Shown: piece by piece, positions 1 to 10,288 of the stretch
How positions within the stretch are numbered: position 1 is the stretch's first letter
Layout of the letters: each line of letters starts with the position of its first letter
Assembly (NCBI RefSeq): GCF_038502225.1
Contig: NC_091293.1
Span: 6,626,644 to 6,690,643 of the forward strand
Direction: 5' to 3'
DNA from: Cherax quadricarinatus
Taxonomy: Eukaryota > Arthropoda > Malacostraca > Decapoda > Parastacidae
DNA: 64,000 nt
The notes under the pieces: model-generated
The model's database searches: none
The model's input: only the letters and a program-made list of their open reading frames with translations
What the model was told of the DNA's origin: nothing
Translations under genes and position numbers: made by a program

Positions 1-350
1 CTGAGTGTTGTAGCTTCACACGATCAGTGGGCGTCTGTGCCCTTCAGCGTGAGGGTGTAGTGTACAGCTCCAATTTCAGCGAATCGACTACGATTTCAAC
101 GTTATTAATGAATCTAAGAGCTTAAATTTTCGATATGTTGTAGGTAAATGTCCGTTCTATACTTTGATGTTTACTGATTATCGCTAATTTTTATCAAGTT
201 TTTCTTTTACGAATTGTTTGAAAAGAAATTGTTAGGCGGCACTGGCTTGTCATCATCGAGAGATTTTTATTCTGTTTTAATATCCATTTCTAAATGCATC
301 AAACAACGTGTCTCAGTGTGGAAGCTTACTTCAGAGCTTCTCAGTTCTTA
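1..350. other. Unassigned sequence, no gene seen
   Basis: No open frame of note, tandem repeat or recognisable transposon domain. The first recognisable element starts after about 350. Confidence 0.5.
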
Positions 351-660
351 CCTTCTTGCTTCTACTAGTAAATCCCGTCCCTTGTAACGTCTTCAAGATC
401 CTCCACCTCTCCTTTAACAGTATTTAAGATTCCTGTCTTATGCTTCAGCTTCATATCGTTTCCGACCATGAAGCTGAACTCTTCTCCAGGCTGAGGGACT
501 GACCACCTCTAATATTATTTCTTCAAGGTTGATGGACTGATTACATCATCTTCATTTCACTACTACACCTGCTACCATTGTATTTGACTGAAGAAACCTA
601 CTGTGTAGGAGAAACGTTTTAACAGTGAAGATACCCAACTGTTGCAGATGTCGGTATTCT
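351..660 (+). mobile_element. Degenerate Penelope-like element terminal repeat (pLTR) remnant
   Basis: This stretch shares ordered landmarks with the better copy at 13740-14033: a TATTTAAG box (about 421), CTGAGGGACTGACCACCTC (about 491), GATGGACTGATTACATC (about 531), then the hairpin-plus-GAAACGTTT motif. The 13.7-kb copy sits directly beside GIY-YIG coding fragments of a Penelope-like element, so I infer that this is a solo or truncated pLTR of the same family. No coding part is attached. The element assignment rests on the similarity within the window. Confidence 0.5.
588..617 (+). ncRNA. Hammerhead-ribozyme-like motif, degenerate copy
   Basis: CTGAAGA at 588-594 is followed by an imperfect stem (ACCTAC with GTAGGA) and GAAACGTTT. 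The layout is that of a hammerhead core: CUGANGA, stem II, GAAA, then stem III. One stem II pair is lost relative to the 13960-13998 copy and the 3' stem I half (TTTAAC) is weak, so this copy is probably inactive. Confidence 0.35.
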
Positions 661-1249
661 GTACCATTTTCATCACATTGGATGTTGTATGTTGTCCCAT
701 ATTGCAGATACTTAGTAATTTTTCGTACTGGGAATTTTTGTTTTTCGACTAATATGCATGATTTTTTTAGGATAGACTATTGACACCATTACCACTGGTC
801 ATAAAAGAATTCATCCTCTTAGGCCTATTAAAAAAAATTCACTCCCAGGGAGGGTCTGGACTTGTAACCGGATTTAAACTACGACAATGAATCCTGATAT
901 TGAAACCACGGATATTTGACTCAGCCCTTTGAACTACGATAGTTAATCTGGTTGTGTAAACTTCAAATGTTAACTCTTTACACTATGATAATTAACCACG
1001 ATGTTAAAATATTTAACCCCCTCATTTACTCAATAATATTTAACCCGGTTATTAAAACCTATCTGTTAAACTGTGTCCTTAATGCGTGTAGTGAAGACAA
1101 CATTATGAAGGCTTGGATACCAGCACAAATTAAGTGCTAAACGCGTAAGGACTATTCAGTTCATGGGGAAATAGGAGACAGTCAAATTTAATCCAAGGAA
1201 GGAGAGAGGGGGTAGCTCTGATTCCTTGGATCAAGAGCTCTTTACAAGC
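661..1249. other. Unassigned AT-rich sequence
   Basis: No recognisable domain. The short open frame at 952-1140 has no recognisable similarity or signal, and I do not regard it as a gene. Confidence 0.4.
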
Positions 1250-1440
1250 ATCAAGGCAGCCTCGTGAAGGGGATGAAATGTTGTATACATGGAGAAGTCC
1301 CAAAGCTGTAGGGGCCAAACAGCTGCTTCCACCAATTTTACTCACCTCTGCATTCGACTGCAGAAGCCTACTGTGCAGGCGAAACGTTTCGGGAATACAG
1401 ACACCAAAGTGTTGTACATGTGTCTTATTGAACGACAAAT
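1250..1440 (+). mobile_element. Penelope-like pLTR fragment with hammerhead-like motif
   Basis: This contains CTGCAGA (1358-1364), GCCTAC (1366-1371), GCAGGC and GAAACGTTTCG, followed about 25 bases later by GTTGTACATGTGTCTTA. The same hairpin-then-tail order occurs at 13960-14035 (tail GTTGCATATGTGTCTTA). The core heptamer is mutated (CUGCAGA instead of CUGANGA), so this is a decayed copy. Confidence 0.45.
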
Positions 1441-1460
1441 AAGGTTAGGGTATGCTAGGT

Positions 1461-1500
1461 TGTCGTGGGTTGGTGTGATTTGATCACACCACCCACGACA
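1461..1500. repeat. Short near-perfect inverted repeat
   Basis: TGTCGTGGGTTGGTGTGAT is followed after one or two bases by its near reverse complement ending CCACCCACGACA. It could form a cruciform or hairpin. It may be the residue of two element ends meeting head to head; no function is evident. Confidence 0.7.
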
Positions 1501-1635
1501 CCCTCAGGATCACCCTCAGGATCCATGATCCATGGGCTCTCATGAACGATCTCTCGGCGTTAATTGATATTCACTGTCTGTGCGTCCTGGTGATAGCAAG
1601 TCACGGGATCAGAGCAGAGCAATGCCGTCTAAATA

Positions 1636-1715
1636 CGCCGAGGTCAGTGATCAGTACGCTGAGGTCAGTGATCAGTACACTGAGGTCAGTGATCAGTACG
1701 CTGAGGTCAGTGATC
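1636..1715. repeat. 21-bp tandem repeat, about four copies
   Basis: Units read GAGGTCAGTGATCAGTACGC with small changes (ACGCT, ACACT). Each carries the palindrome TGATCA. Because 21 is a multiple of three, the array reads through as repeated LRSVIST in one frame, which explains the open frame there. There is no sign of a real gene. Confidence 0.85.
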
Positions 1716-1937
1716 ACGAAAGGTCATTCTGTCCTAGCTGTCTGGGGGATTAGTGTGGAGCGTTATAGAGCTCCATGGCCTGCTGCAGTGTTTTGGAATT
1801 TCAGGTTTAAGTGTTGAAGTGGAGGTTCTACTTCTCCAAGTGGAAAATAGGAGGCCGAAAATTCGCCTAGATGGATTTGGGAGTGACTGTGCGAAGGGTG
1901 GAGTCGGTGTGGAGGAAAGGTTACCAACAGTGAATTG

Positions 1938-2126
1938 TAATAATGCTGGTAGAATTACCGACAATATGTAAAGTAAAAGGACACAAGTGCAACTAATGTG
2001 ACATTTCATTGTGGCAACGTTTCGCTCTCCATGAGATTTGTCAAGCCGGCTTGACGGAGCTCCTGGAGAGCGAAACGTTGCCACAATAAAATGTCACATT
2101 AGTTGCACTTGTGTCCTTTTACTTTA
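1938..2126. mobile_element. Palindromic Penelope-like insertion with 13-bp target site duplication
   Basis: CAACAGTGAATTG occurs at 1925-1937 and again at 2127-2139, exactly flanking this unit, so I read it as a target site duplication. Inside are two inverted arms: GTAAAGTAAAAGGACACAAG running inward from the left, and its complement running outward to 2126. The centre (2030-2060) joins the two arms near GTCAAGCCGGCTTGAC. The same arm sequence bounds the larger palindrome at 18486-19554, whose interior encodes the C-terminus of a GIY-YIG PLE. Removing the unit rejoins the CR1 ORF1 sequence. Confidence 0.8.
2048..2082 (+). ncRNA. Divergent hammerhead-like motif in PLE arm
   Basis: GGC (2048-2050) and GCC (2080-2082) could form stem I around a GCTC/GAGC stem with loop CTG and a GAAACGTT box. 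The heptamer is TTGACGG instead of CUGANGA, so key core bases are missing. It matches the motif at 13960-13998 in layout only. It may be a relic or an unrelated hairpin. Confidence 0.25.
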
Positions 2127-2842
2127 CAACAGTGAATTGAAGAGTGGCAACCGCTTCAAGTGGAATGTGGTCTCTACTAAAGGTAGAAGTATCAAGATAA
2201 GGAAGCTTAATAAAGAAGATGTGAATTTAGGAAATCGATTCTCTGTTCTCCAGGATGAGTGTTCTTCAGTGGTTACTGAGGCTAAAGGTACCACTAACAC
2301 CCTGTTAAACAAGGTATGAACATTCTGGTTGTGGGTGACTCACAGGTAAGATATACGGACTATGCTTACTGTAACAGAGATAGGAATGTTAGACAGAGTG
2401 TGAGCTTCCCAGGAGCTGGTGTTGATTACATGGTCATCAGGTTGGATAACATTATGTCAGGTAATGGGAACAAGCCCATCATCTGTCTTAGCACTGGTGG
2501 AAATGATATCGGGAAGGGCAGGAAACAAGAACTGCTGGATAAGTATAAATCAGCCATAGATGTAATTAGGTCTAAGGGAGGGGTCCAAATCATATGTAGC
2601 ATCTTGCCTAAAAGGGCAGTGGGCAATGAGTGGATGTCTAGGGCAGTTGGTGTAAATTGCTGGCAAGACAGGTACTGCAAAAATTTGCAATCCCATTCAT
2701 TGATAACTGGACAAATTTTATGGCAAACGTGATATGTATGTAAGGGATGAGATACATCTCTCAGGGGCCGGAGTGGTTCCATTAGCCAATTCGATTGAGG
2801 GAGCAATTGCTGGCTTGTCTAGGATTTTAAACTGATAGATTA

Positions 2843-5161
2843 CACTATGTAACACAGTTTTTGGTCCTGGCAAGTAAGTATTATTTTCCAACTCCTTTTA
2901 TTGCAAAACAATAGAAAATGCTCCTTATTCCTTTTAAACTTTGCTTTTGTGGCTTACAGGATGAATGTTTGACAAAAAATGGCTAAATTTCAACATTTTT
3001 TGCTAGTTTTGGTGGTAAAACAAAAAATTAAGATAAAATAAATAAAATTTACATAAAAATAATAAAATTTACACAAATTTTATTTTAAACTTTCTGAAGC
3101 ATATTTACAAAGTTAAAAGTAAGCAGTTTTTCTAGATTTGCGAGCAGCAACAAATCACTTTCCCGTTTATACCCCCAAATGTAGTCAGTCTCCCGTCATA
3201 TTTTCATTATAAGATCCCTGATATCTGTGTTCAATGTCCATTATATCTTGGTGGAAGCGCTCCCCTTGCTCCTCTGAGTATACTTCCATATTCTCCTTGA
3301 AACTGTCAAGATGAGCATCAAGGATATGGACCTTAAAGGACATCCTACAACCCATTTGACCATAACATTTTACCAAGGTCTCAACAAGTTCCATATAACT
3401 GTCAGCCTTGTTGTTGCCCAGAAACATCTGTGCTACAGCAACAAAACTCTCCCAGGCTTCCTTTTCCTTCTCTGTGAGCCTTATTGGAAATTCTGAAAAC
3501 CCCATGCTTTTCCTGACTTGTGGTCCACTGAAGATGCCAGCCTTCACCTCTGCCTCTGATAGCCTGGGAAAGAAGTCTTGAAGATACTTAAAGATTGCAG
3601 ACTCATATCAAGAGTTGTAGCAAACTGTTTCATTAGCCCTAGTTTGATGTATAATGGAGGGAACAGAACCTATTGAGGATCCACCTATGGTTTATGATTG
3701 ATATTATGACTTCATACTGAGAACTCAGTCCTTTGAGGCTAGTGCTTCCTCCGTTAATGTGATGCTTTGTTTCTATCCCACTGACAGAGATAACAGGGAA
3801 ACTTGGTAAAACCTTGTTGGAGCCCCATCAAAAATGCCACCATTTTGAAGTCTCCAATAACCTCTCTGCCATACTTATGATAATTAAAATCTTCCAGTAG
3901 GAGTTTGACATTGTTGTAGTCCCCCTTAAGATGCACTAAATGAGCCAAGGGAAGAGATGGACACTTTTTCCCATTGTGCAGAAGTACAGCTTTTAGGCTT
4001 CTGGAGGAGCTGTTAATGAAGAGTCTACACTCATCTGGATTGCATTCATTTGCATCAAACAGGCCTGATACATCATTACAGTAGCACAATCTGTGTTCAT
4101 TAGTGACGAACCTTGAAAAGTGTTGATATTTTCTTTTGTTTTTCACTTGCACACTTTCATCCACCAAGTCCCACTCCTTGAGCCTTGAAATCAAAAGCTC
4201 AGCATTTAACTTTGTCAAACCAAGATCTCTGATAAGGTCATTGAGGTCTGTTTGGTTTGGGTAGTAAGGATTCCTCCCAACAGCTGCATCTGTGAGATCA
4301 TAATCTTGTTCACTGTGCTCTTCATTTTCTGATTTGCTTCTTTCTTCTTCTGACGGTTGACTTCTTTACTTCTTTCTGGAGGTGTAGGTACGGGAAGATC
4401 AGCACTGTGTGGTACTGATGCAATAGAAGAGGGAAGGTCTAAATAAGAAATAGCAGGTACATTTTTCCCAGTTCGGTGTTTGGAAGGATCCACCAGACAG
4501 AAGTAACAGTTGGTTGAGTGATCAGTGGGTTCACACCATATTCTTGGAACACCAAACTTCATGACTCTTTTTTCTCCTCTATATCATCCTGTAAAAGATC
4601 AAAAGAATTAGAATCTGTTACATACATTTCATTTATAAAATGTTCCTAGTCAAGATTTTACCCTTCATATAACTAATGACTTTCTTACTTTCCAATTTTT
4701 TCTTACAATGTTCACAAGCAACATGAGGCGCCCAGGTCTTGTCTTGGTCCACAACTGTCGTGACAAAATATGATTTGTAAGCGTCACACATTTTTTAGAT
4801 ACTTTACAGAGAACTTCTTTGTTTTTGTCTTAATGAATCGACCACATATGTAGCAGAATGCATCTGGAGAATGATTGTAGCCTCTTGATGCCATTTCACT
4901 TCTGATGTGTCTTCTCAGGTAGCCAGAGCTGAACTGAATGCTGGTTTGCGAGCCCCTGTTTTTATATTTGCCAAGTAAAACCCTAGAACATAATAGTTTT
5001 AAATCAGTCTTTCTTGAAAGTGTTGCAGAAGTGTCCTGACCACAAAAGCAAAGTTCTGGGATCAAAATCGCTTTTTTAAATTTTGTTTAGTTATAAAGAA
5101 CTGGGAAATGATGTTTATTTCTCAGGAACACGACAAAGTGGAATATTTTTACCTAGTGTTA
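2843..5161 (-). mobile_element. Transposon-like unit inserted at the ORF1/ORF2 junction of a CR1 copy
   Basis: The left flank ends AGGATTTTAAACTGATAGAT-TA and the right flank begins TAGTGGTATGGG. The uninterrupted CR1 relative (minus strand at about 63715-63760) reads AGGACTTTAAAC, then nine bases later TTAGTGGTATGGG. Deleting 2843-5161 together with one TA therefore restores the CR1 junction. The ends are weakly inverted (TGTAACACAG on the left, TAACACTAGG read inward from the right). The unit carries a decayed gene (3125-5065, minus) and AT-rich 3' sequence (2860-3120). I recall this gene family as highly multi-copy in arthropods, which fits a mobile element. I cannot name the superfamily, and the precise termini could be off by several bases. 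Confidence 0.6.
3125..5065 (-). pseudogene. Broken copy of a multi-copy arthropod zinc-finger-type gene carried by the transposon
   Basis: Read on the minus strand in order. The first exon-like piece (5065 to about 4660) has CYICGRF followed about 50 residues later by ACEHC, a C-x2-C plus C-x2-C pair likely to bind zinc, and runs to a GGTAAAAT splice-donor-like site. A TTTTACAG acceptor-like site at about 4590 precedes a segment with WCEPTDHSTNCYFC (4562-4215). Next comes 4218-3754 with LFINSSSRSLKAVLLHNG and FPCYLCQWDR. A deletion follows, then FPPLYIKLGLMKQF and GERFHQDIMDIEHRYQG (about 3680-3185), and finally relics to about 3125. Frameshifts lie near 4580 and 4245, in-frame stops near 3754 and 3185, and one part is missing between about 3680 and 3754. 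I recognise the family as a recurrent uncharacterised arthropod protein but do not know its biochemical role. Confidence 0.7.
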
Positions 5162-6990
5162 TAGTGGTATGGGTGTGTGTGAGAAACAATCAAGCTGCAA
5201 TAAGCCTTACCTCCATAGTGGGAAAGTTTATGGAATCAATAATTGCTGAGGTAATTCGTAGCCATCATGAAAGGCATAAATTGTTTAATGAATCTCAGCA
5301 CGGTTTTAGAAAGGGACGTTCCTGCCTTACGAATTTATTTACTTTTTTCTCCAAGGTATTTGAGGAGGTAATCATGGTAATAAATACAATATTGTGTATA
5401 TGGACTTCAGTAAGGCTTTTAATAGAGTTCCACAACAAAGGATATTAAGGAAAATTAAGGCACATGGAATAAGAGGAGAAATTTTTTCCTGAGTAGAGGC
5501 ATGGTTGACAGATCAGCAGCAGAGAGTTTGCATCAATGGGGAGAAATCAGAGTGGGGGCGTGTCACGAGTGGTGTTCCACAGGGGTCAGTGATGGGCCCT
5601 TGTTGTTCACAATTTATGAACGACAATGGTGTGGGAATAAATAGTGACATGAGCAAGTTTGCTGATGGCACCAAAATACGTCGCCTAATCCATTCTAATG
5701 AGGACATTAGAGTACTCCAGGAAGATATGAATAGACTGATGTAGTGGTCGGAGAAGTGGCAGATTCAGTTTAATATAGACAAATGCAAAATTCTAAACAT
5801 TGGACAAGAAAATAACCATGTCACATATAAACTAAATAATGTAGATCTTAATATTACTGAATGCGAAAATGATTTAGGAGGTCTGGTTAGCAGTAATTTA
5901 AAACCAAGACAACAGAGCATAAGTGTTCGCAATAACGCTAACAGAATCCTTGGCTTCATATCAAGGAGCATAAATAATAGGAGTCCTCAAGTGTATAGGA
6001 GTCCTCAAGTTGCTCTTCAACTCTATATATCATTGGACAGGCCTCGTTTAGATTATGCTGCACAGTTCTGGTCACAATATTACAGAATGGATATTAATGC
6101 ACTGGAAAACGTACAAAGAAGGATGATAAAGTTGAACATAAGAATGGAGAAACACTGCAGAAGGCCTATTGGCCTTGTATGGGCCAGTATTATCAAAACC
6201 ACCGCTACCCAAAGCTACCCAATAATTTACTTCCTTACCCACAACACCAATCAAACCCAGCCTATCCCACTCATATTTGTCCAATCTTTTTTCAAAGCCA
6301 CCCAAGGTCCTAGGCTCTATCATCCTACTCGGCAGAGTGTTCCACGGATCCACAACTATGTTCGAAAACCAGTATTTACCTCTGTCCTTTCTAAATCTAA
6401 ATTTATCTAACTTAAATCCGTTATTGCTGATTCTTACCTGGTTCAATATCATTATTTTATTAATATCTCCTTTGTGTATTCCCATCATCCATGTATCAGA
6501 AATCTTCCCTAAGAGGATAGACTGAGGGCTCTGAATCTGCACTCTCTAGAAAGGTGTAGAATTAGGGGGCATATGATTGAGGTGTATAAATAGAAAACAG
6601 GAATAAATACAGGGAATGTAAATAGCATGCAATAAATATCTAACCACGACAGGACTCGAAGCAATGGTTTTAAATTGGAAAAATTTAGATTCAGGAATGA
6701 TATAGGAAAACACTGATTTGGTAATAGAGTTGTAGATGAATGTAACAAACTCCCGAGTACCGTCACGGAAGCTATGACGGTGTGTAGTTTCAAAAAGTTG
6801 GATAAATATGTGAGTGGGGGTGGGTTGGTGTGAGTTGCACTTGACTAGCTTGTCCTGAAAGGTCTGACGCCGTGCTCCTTAAGTGGATGTCATCTGTCCG
6901 ACTAGGTGGGTCATTGATTTAAACCGGAAGGTAACTTGGACTTACCTCGCATGAGCCAGTAGGCCTGCTGCAGTGTTCTTTTTTTATGTT
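5162..6990 (+). pseudogene. CR1-like LINE ORF2 reverse transcriptase remnant and 3' end
   Basis: After the ORF2 start region (TAGTGGTATGGG), most of the endonuclease and the front of RT are deleted. From about 5190 the frames encode ISLTSIVGKFMESIIAEVI, HGFRKGRSCLTNL, MDFSKAFNRVP (RT motif A), SGVPQGSVMGPC (motif B) and KFADGTKI (motif C). The second catalytic aspartate of motif C (ADD in the related copy at 60843-63197) is Gly here, which would inactivate the enzyme. Frameshifts and stops occur throughout, for example near 5490 and 5745. The C-terminal part, LDYAAQFWSQYYRMDINALENVQRRM, is cut at about 6133 by an inverted CR1 fragment and resumes at about 6488 with RNLP. The 3' end is at about 6960-6990 (GGCCTGCTGCAGTGTTC). 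Confidence 0.85.
6134..6488 (-). mobile_element. 5'-truncated CR1-like LINE inserted in inverse orientation
   Basis: On the minus strand this encodes GIHKGDINKI, NGFKLDKFRFRKDRGKYWF and WNTLPSRMIEPRTLGGF, the C-terminus of the same CR1 family found at 60843-63197. Its 3' end is on the plus-strand left side (GAACATAAGAATGGAGAAA, then CACTGCAGAAGGCC). It lies between codons of the plus-strand CR1 copy, whose frame continues on either side. A short 5'-truncated piece is the normal product of LINE integration. Confidence 0.8.
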
Positions 6991-8123
6991 CATTGTGTTC
7001 TAAATTCCCTATGAGGTGTATGTCTCTCAGTGTATATACACTTTTAATCTGATTTATTACCCACTTTAGGGATTAAAGTAGTCTTGACTACAAGTGACCA
7101 GATGGCGCACATCTTTCAACACCTTAGTGTAATCGATCGACTTAAAGCCACATCAGCCAACCACCCGACAGAGCGACCTTCATAGCGGGATAGCCACATA
7201 AGCAGTGTTTTATGGTGTCATACACTGGATGACAACATGGTGTTTGTGGAGTCATGCACTGAGTGACCACATGAACAGTGTTTGTAGTGTCATGCACTGG
7301 ATGGCCACATGCAGTGTTTCCTGTAAAGTTTTTACCCTGTGGATTTTTCATGCATGCAGGGAAGTTCTCAAAAACAATGTCTAACTCATGGTAGTATTAT
7401 GGCATACAACAGCCATCCAGAGTTACTATCGTCCTGCCATGCGGGTGCAAAACCGAAGTTTACTGATGTTTGGAAGGGTTGCTGGTCCTTTCTTTCTTCC
7501 TCATAAAAATAAAAGATCGCTGTTATTTTTTACTTTAATGCGAGTCTTATAATAGTTCTAACTCTTGTATTAGTTCCTTTTCAAATTGAAAAACGTTCGA
7601 GACGAGGCTGGGTGGGCGATGACAAATACAACAGATAATAGAAATATAGCGACTAACAATAGCAAATAATAATTTTAGTAAATTATCACTGAAACCCTAT
7701 AGATACTTCCTGGCTGGACTCAGCAATAATTACTCATTTATCAACTCTTCTTGAGAAATGTGTGTGAACTTTGTCAAATATCTTCTTAAGAGGAAGATCG
7801 TCTCGCAAGTGCTGGGAAATGAGACAGGACGGACCCTTCAAGACCCAGCTCGATTCACACGCCACCAGTGGCTCTAATTTACACGGTAATGACTATCAAT
7901 GGTGATGGCTTTACTCGCCTTACAGGTTAACGAGTCCCCATGAGGCAATTACATCGGTCGGATCCCTCCAGAGGTCACAAATCGGTGTTTTACCTGGTTA
8001 CCAGGAATGGTAACCCCTTTTTGGGATCCTATTCATCTGAGAAGGATCTCAGAAGGGGATTAAAATATACAGACCAATTAATCTTCAGAGTTTCTGTCTC
8101 CATGTGGGATATTACTGAACATG
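6991..8123. other. Unassigned sequence, no gene seen
   Basis: Apart from a small degenerate tandem repeat (7203-7319), I see no domain, long frame or known element between the CR1 3' end and the first (TA)n tract. Confidence 0.5.
7203..7319. repeat. Degenerate tandem repeat of about 36 bp, three copies
   Basis: Three successive units share AGTGTTT, GTCATGCACTGGATG and CCACATG with point changes. The repeat explains the minus-strand frame rich in HDTTN and CMTPQT. Confidence 0.75.

Positions 8124-8732
<609 letters not shown>

Positions 8733-8821
<89 letters not shown>
8733..8821. repeat. (TA)n microsatellite
   Basis: A TA run directly following the right terminus of the MITE. Confidence 0.97.
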
Positions 8822-8825
<4 letters not shown>

Positions 8826-8839
8826 GGTCTACGTGGTCT

Positions 8840-9200
8840 TATCCGCTCGAAAACGAAGGTTAGGTACAAAACACACAATGAAGTCAGCAATAGCTGGATG
8901 CCAAGCCGAGAGACAGCCCCGATCACTAGCAGACGACAATACTCACAATCCAGCAAACTGCCCTGACGGGATCACCATCTATTCTCTTAGCATGGGACTA
9001 TACCTGTGTGTCGGCGCTGGCTCACACCTATATCCATCACAGTGTTAGGCGACAAGGAGGAGCTACTGATAACAGGGAGGAGTACAAGAGACATAAGCCA
9101 ACAGTACCAATTTGTCCCAGTGGGATCAGAGACCATGGGATCAGGGGGAAAAAGAACTGGGTTCCAGACTCATCGACACCACCAGGGATCCGAGGGCAGC
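8840..9200 (+). pseudogene. C-terminal fragment of an R2-type (restriction-like endonuclease) LINE
   Basis: Pieces in shifting frames read CPDGITIYSLSMG, HHSVRRQGGATDNREEYKR and QYQFVPVGSETMGSGGK. They line up with the better copy at 15666-16600 (DGATMLPW, VVEAGGAASHRETQK, NFIPIGSETLRAWGK). This PDG..PW / (E)TxxxWG pattern is typical of the C-terminal region of LINEs with a restriction-like endonuclease, as far as I can recall. At least two frameshifts (near 9000 and 9090) break it, and the fragment starts at a (TA)n tract with no upstream RT. Confidence 0.6.
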
Positions 9201-9205
9201 CACTT

Positions 9206-9252
9206 TCATACTTGCATACTTGCATACTTTCATGCTTGCATACTTGGCTTGC
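9206..9252. repeat. Short GCATACTT-type tandem repeat
   Basis: About five imperfect copies of CTTGCATA(CTT) in a row, just after the LINE fragment. It may be the 3' tail repeat of that LINE or independent slippage. Confidence 0.6.
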
Positions 9253-9339
9253 ATCCGGCTTCGGAGGAACTGGAAAAGATTCATGATGTTTGATTTGATA
9301 TAATGTACCAATGAATTCATGTTTGTATTTTCAGTCAGA

Positions 9340-9340
<1 letters not shown>

Positions 9341-9400
<60 letters not shown>

Positions 9401-9402
9401 TA
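9341..9402. repeat. (TA)n microsatellite
   Basis: A TA run with one ATACATATA interruption. It lies at the 3' side of the tRNA-like SINE on the minus strand. Confidence 0.97.
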
Positions 9403-9403
9403 A

Positions 9404-9519
9404 ACACTGATCTCTGGCTGAAGGAGACTCGGACCTACGAACCTTGAAACAAGGTACGCAGTGCTATACCATTCTCACCACACTGGACCAATACCTTGGC
9501 GTCCAGTTTGCGCTAGAAG
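9404..9519 (-). mobile_element. tRNA-derived SINE copy 1
   Basis: On the minus strand GGTCCGAGTC (complement of 9427-9436) resembles an RNA polymerase III B box, and TGGTGAGAATGG (about 9470-9481) a degenerate A box about 45 bases upstream. The same sequence recurs at 9645-9765. Two copies with A and B boxes suggest a tRNA-derived SINE head rather than a working tRNA. I see no clear anticodon arm or acceptor stem. Confidence 0.5.
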
Positions 9520-9607
9520 TTGATTTAAGGCAGCCAGCTTTCAGGGAGAAGGCTTACAGCTTTTCATCACATCCCCTGCATGCATCAGCCTTACTAGAAA
9601 TTTTAAC

Positions 9608-9832
9608 AATGCAAGGAATTCGCAAGAGCAGGAGAAATATACACAAACACTGATCTCTGGCTGAAGGAGACTCGAACCTACGAACCTTGGAACAAGGTAC
9701 GCAGTGCTATACCATTCTCACCACACTGGACCAATACCTTGGCGTCCAGCTTGCGCTAGACGTTTCGAGTCTCCTTCGGCCAGAGATCAGTGTCTGTGTA
9801 TATTTCGCCTGCTCTTGCGAATTCCTTGCACA
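9608..9832. repeat. Inverted repeat with arms of about 70 bp around a tRNA-like core
   Basis: The left arm 9608-9678 runs TGCAAGGAATTCGCAAGAGC to GACTCGAACC. The right arm 9764-9832 is its reverse complement, starting GTTTCGAGTCTCCTTC and ending GAATTCCTTGCA. Between them lies the body of SINE copy 2. The structure is consistent with two SINE heads joined head to head. Confidence 0.85.
9645..9765 (-). mobile_element. tRNA-derived SINE copy 2
   Basis: Nearly identical to 9404-9519, but with a consensus B box: GGTTCGAGTC on the minus strand (complement of 9669-9678). The plus-strand text ACCATTCTCACCACACTGGA is shared with copy 1. The downstream part is folded into the inverted repeat 9608-9832. 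Confidence 0.55.
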
Positions 9833-9841
9833 CACACACAC

Positions 9842-9842
<1 letters not shown>

Positions 9843-9903
<61 letters not shown>

Positions 9904-9937
9904 TATTTATATATATGTATATATATGTATATTTATA
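9843..9937. repeat. (TA)n microsatellite, imperfect right half
   Basis: Pure TA to about 9900, then TATTTATA and TGTATATA variants up to the poly(T) at 9938. It follows immediately on the 3' poly(A) of the minus-strand RTE-like element. Confidence 0.95.
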
Positions 9938-10288
9938 TTTTTTTTTTTTTTTTTTTTCAACAAGTCGGTCGTCTCCCACCGAGGCAGGGTGACCCAAAAA
10001 AGAAAGAAAATCCCCAAAAAGAAAATACTTTCATCATCATTCAACACTTTCACCACACTCACACATTATCACTGCTTTTGCAGAGGTGCTCGGAATACAA
10101 CAGTTTAGAAGCATATACGTATAAAGATACACAACATATCCCTCCAAACTGCCAATATCCCAAACCACTCCTTTAAAGTGCAGGCATTGTACTTCCCATT
10201 TCCAGGACTCAAGTCCGACTATATGAAAATAACCGGTTTCCCTGAATCCCTTCACTAAATATTACCCTGCTCACACTCCAACAGATCG

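Larger units (their letters stand above)
1800..2842 (+). pseudogene. CR1-like LINE ORF1 remnant with SGNH/GDSL esterase domain
   Basis: The clearest part (2316-2732) encodes VVGDSQVR near its start, matching block I of SGNH/GDSL hydrolases with the nucleophile serine, then STGGNDIG, a block-III-like GxND. A shifted frame at about 2745-2770 gives RDEIHLSGAG, block V with the D..H pair. The frame changes near 2690, and stop codons lie before 2316. Upstream, 1801-1937 and 2127-2312 look like the earlier part of ORF1, split by a PLE insertion. Esterase-type ORF1 proteins are known in CR1-like non-LTR retrotransposons. The C-terminal part matches the ORF1 fragment at 63741-64000 (for example the SRAVGVNCW-like segment), so both copies belong to one family. 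This copy cannot encode a complete protein. Confidence 0.75.

Noticed and set aside
952..1140. Small open frame of 62 codons
   Set aside because: It is AT-rich with no similarity, conserved motif or regulatory context that I can see.
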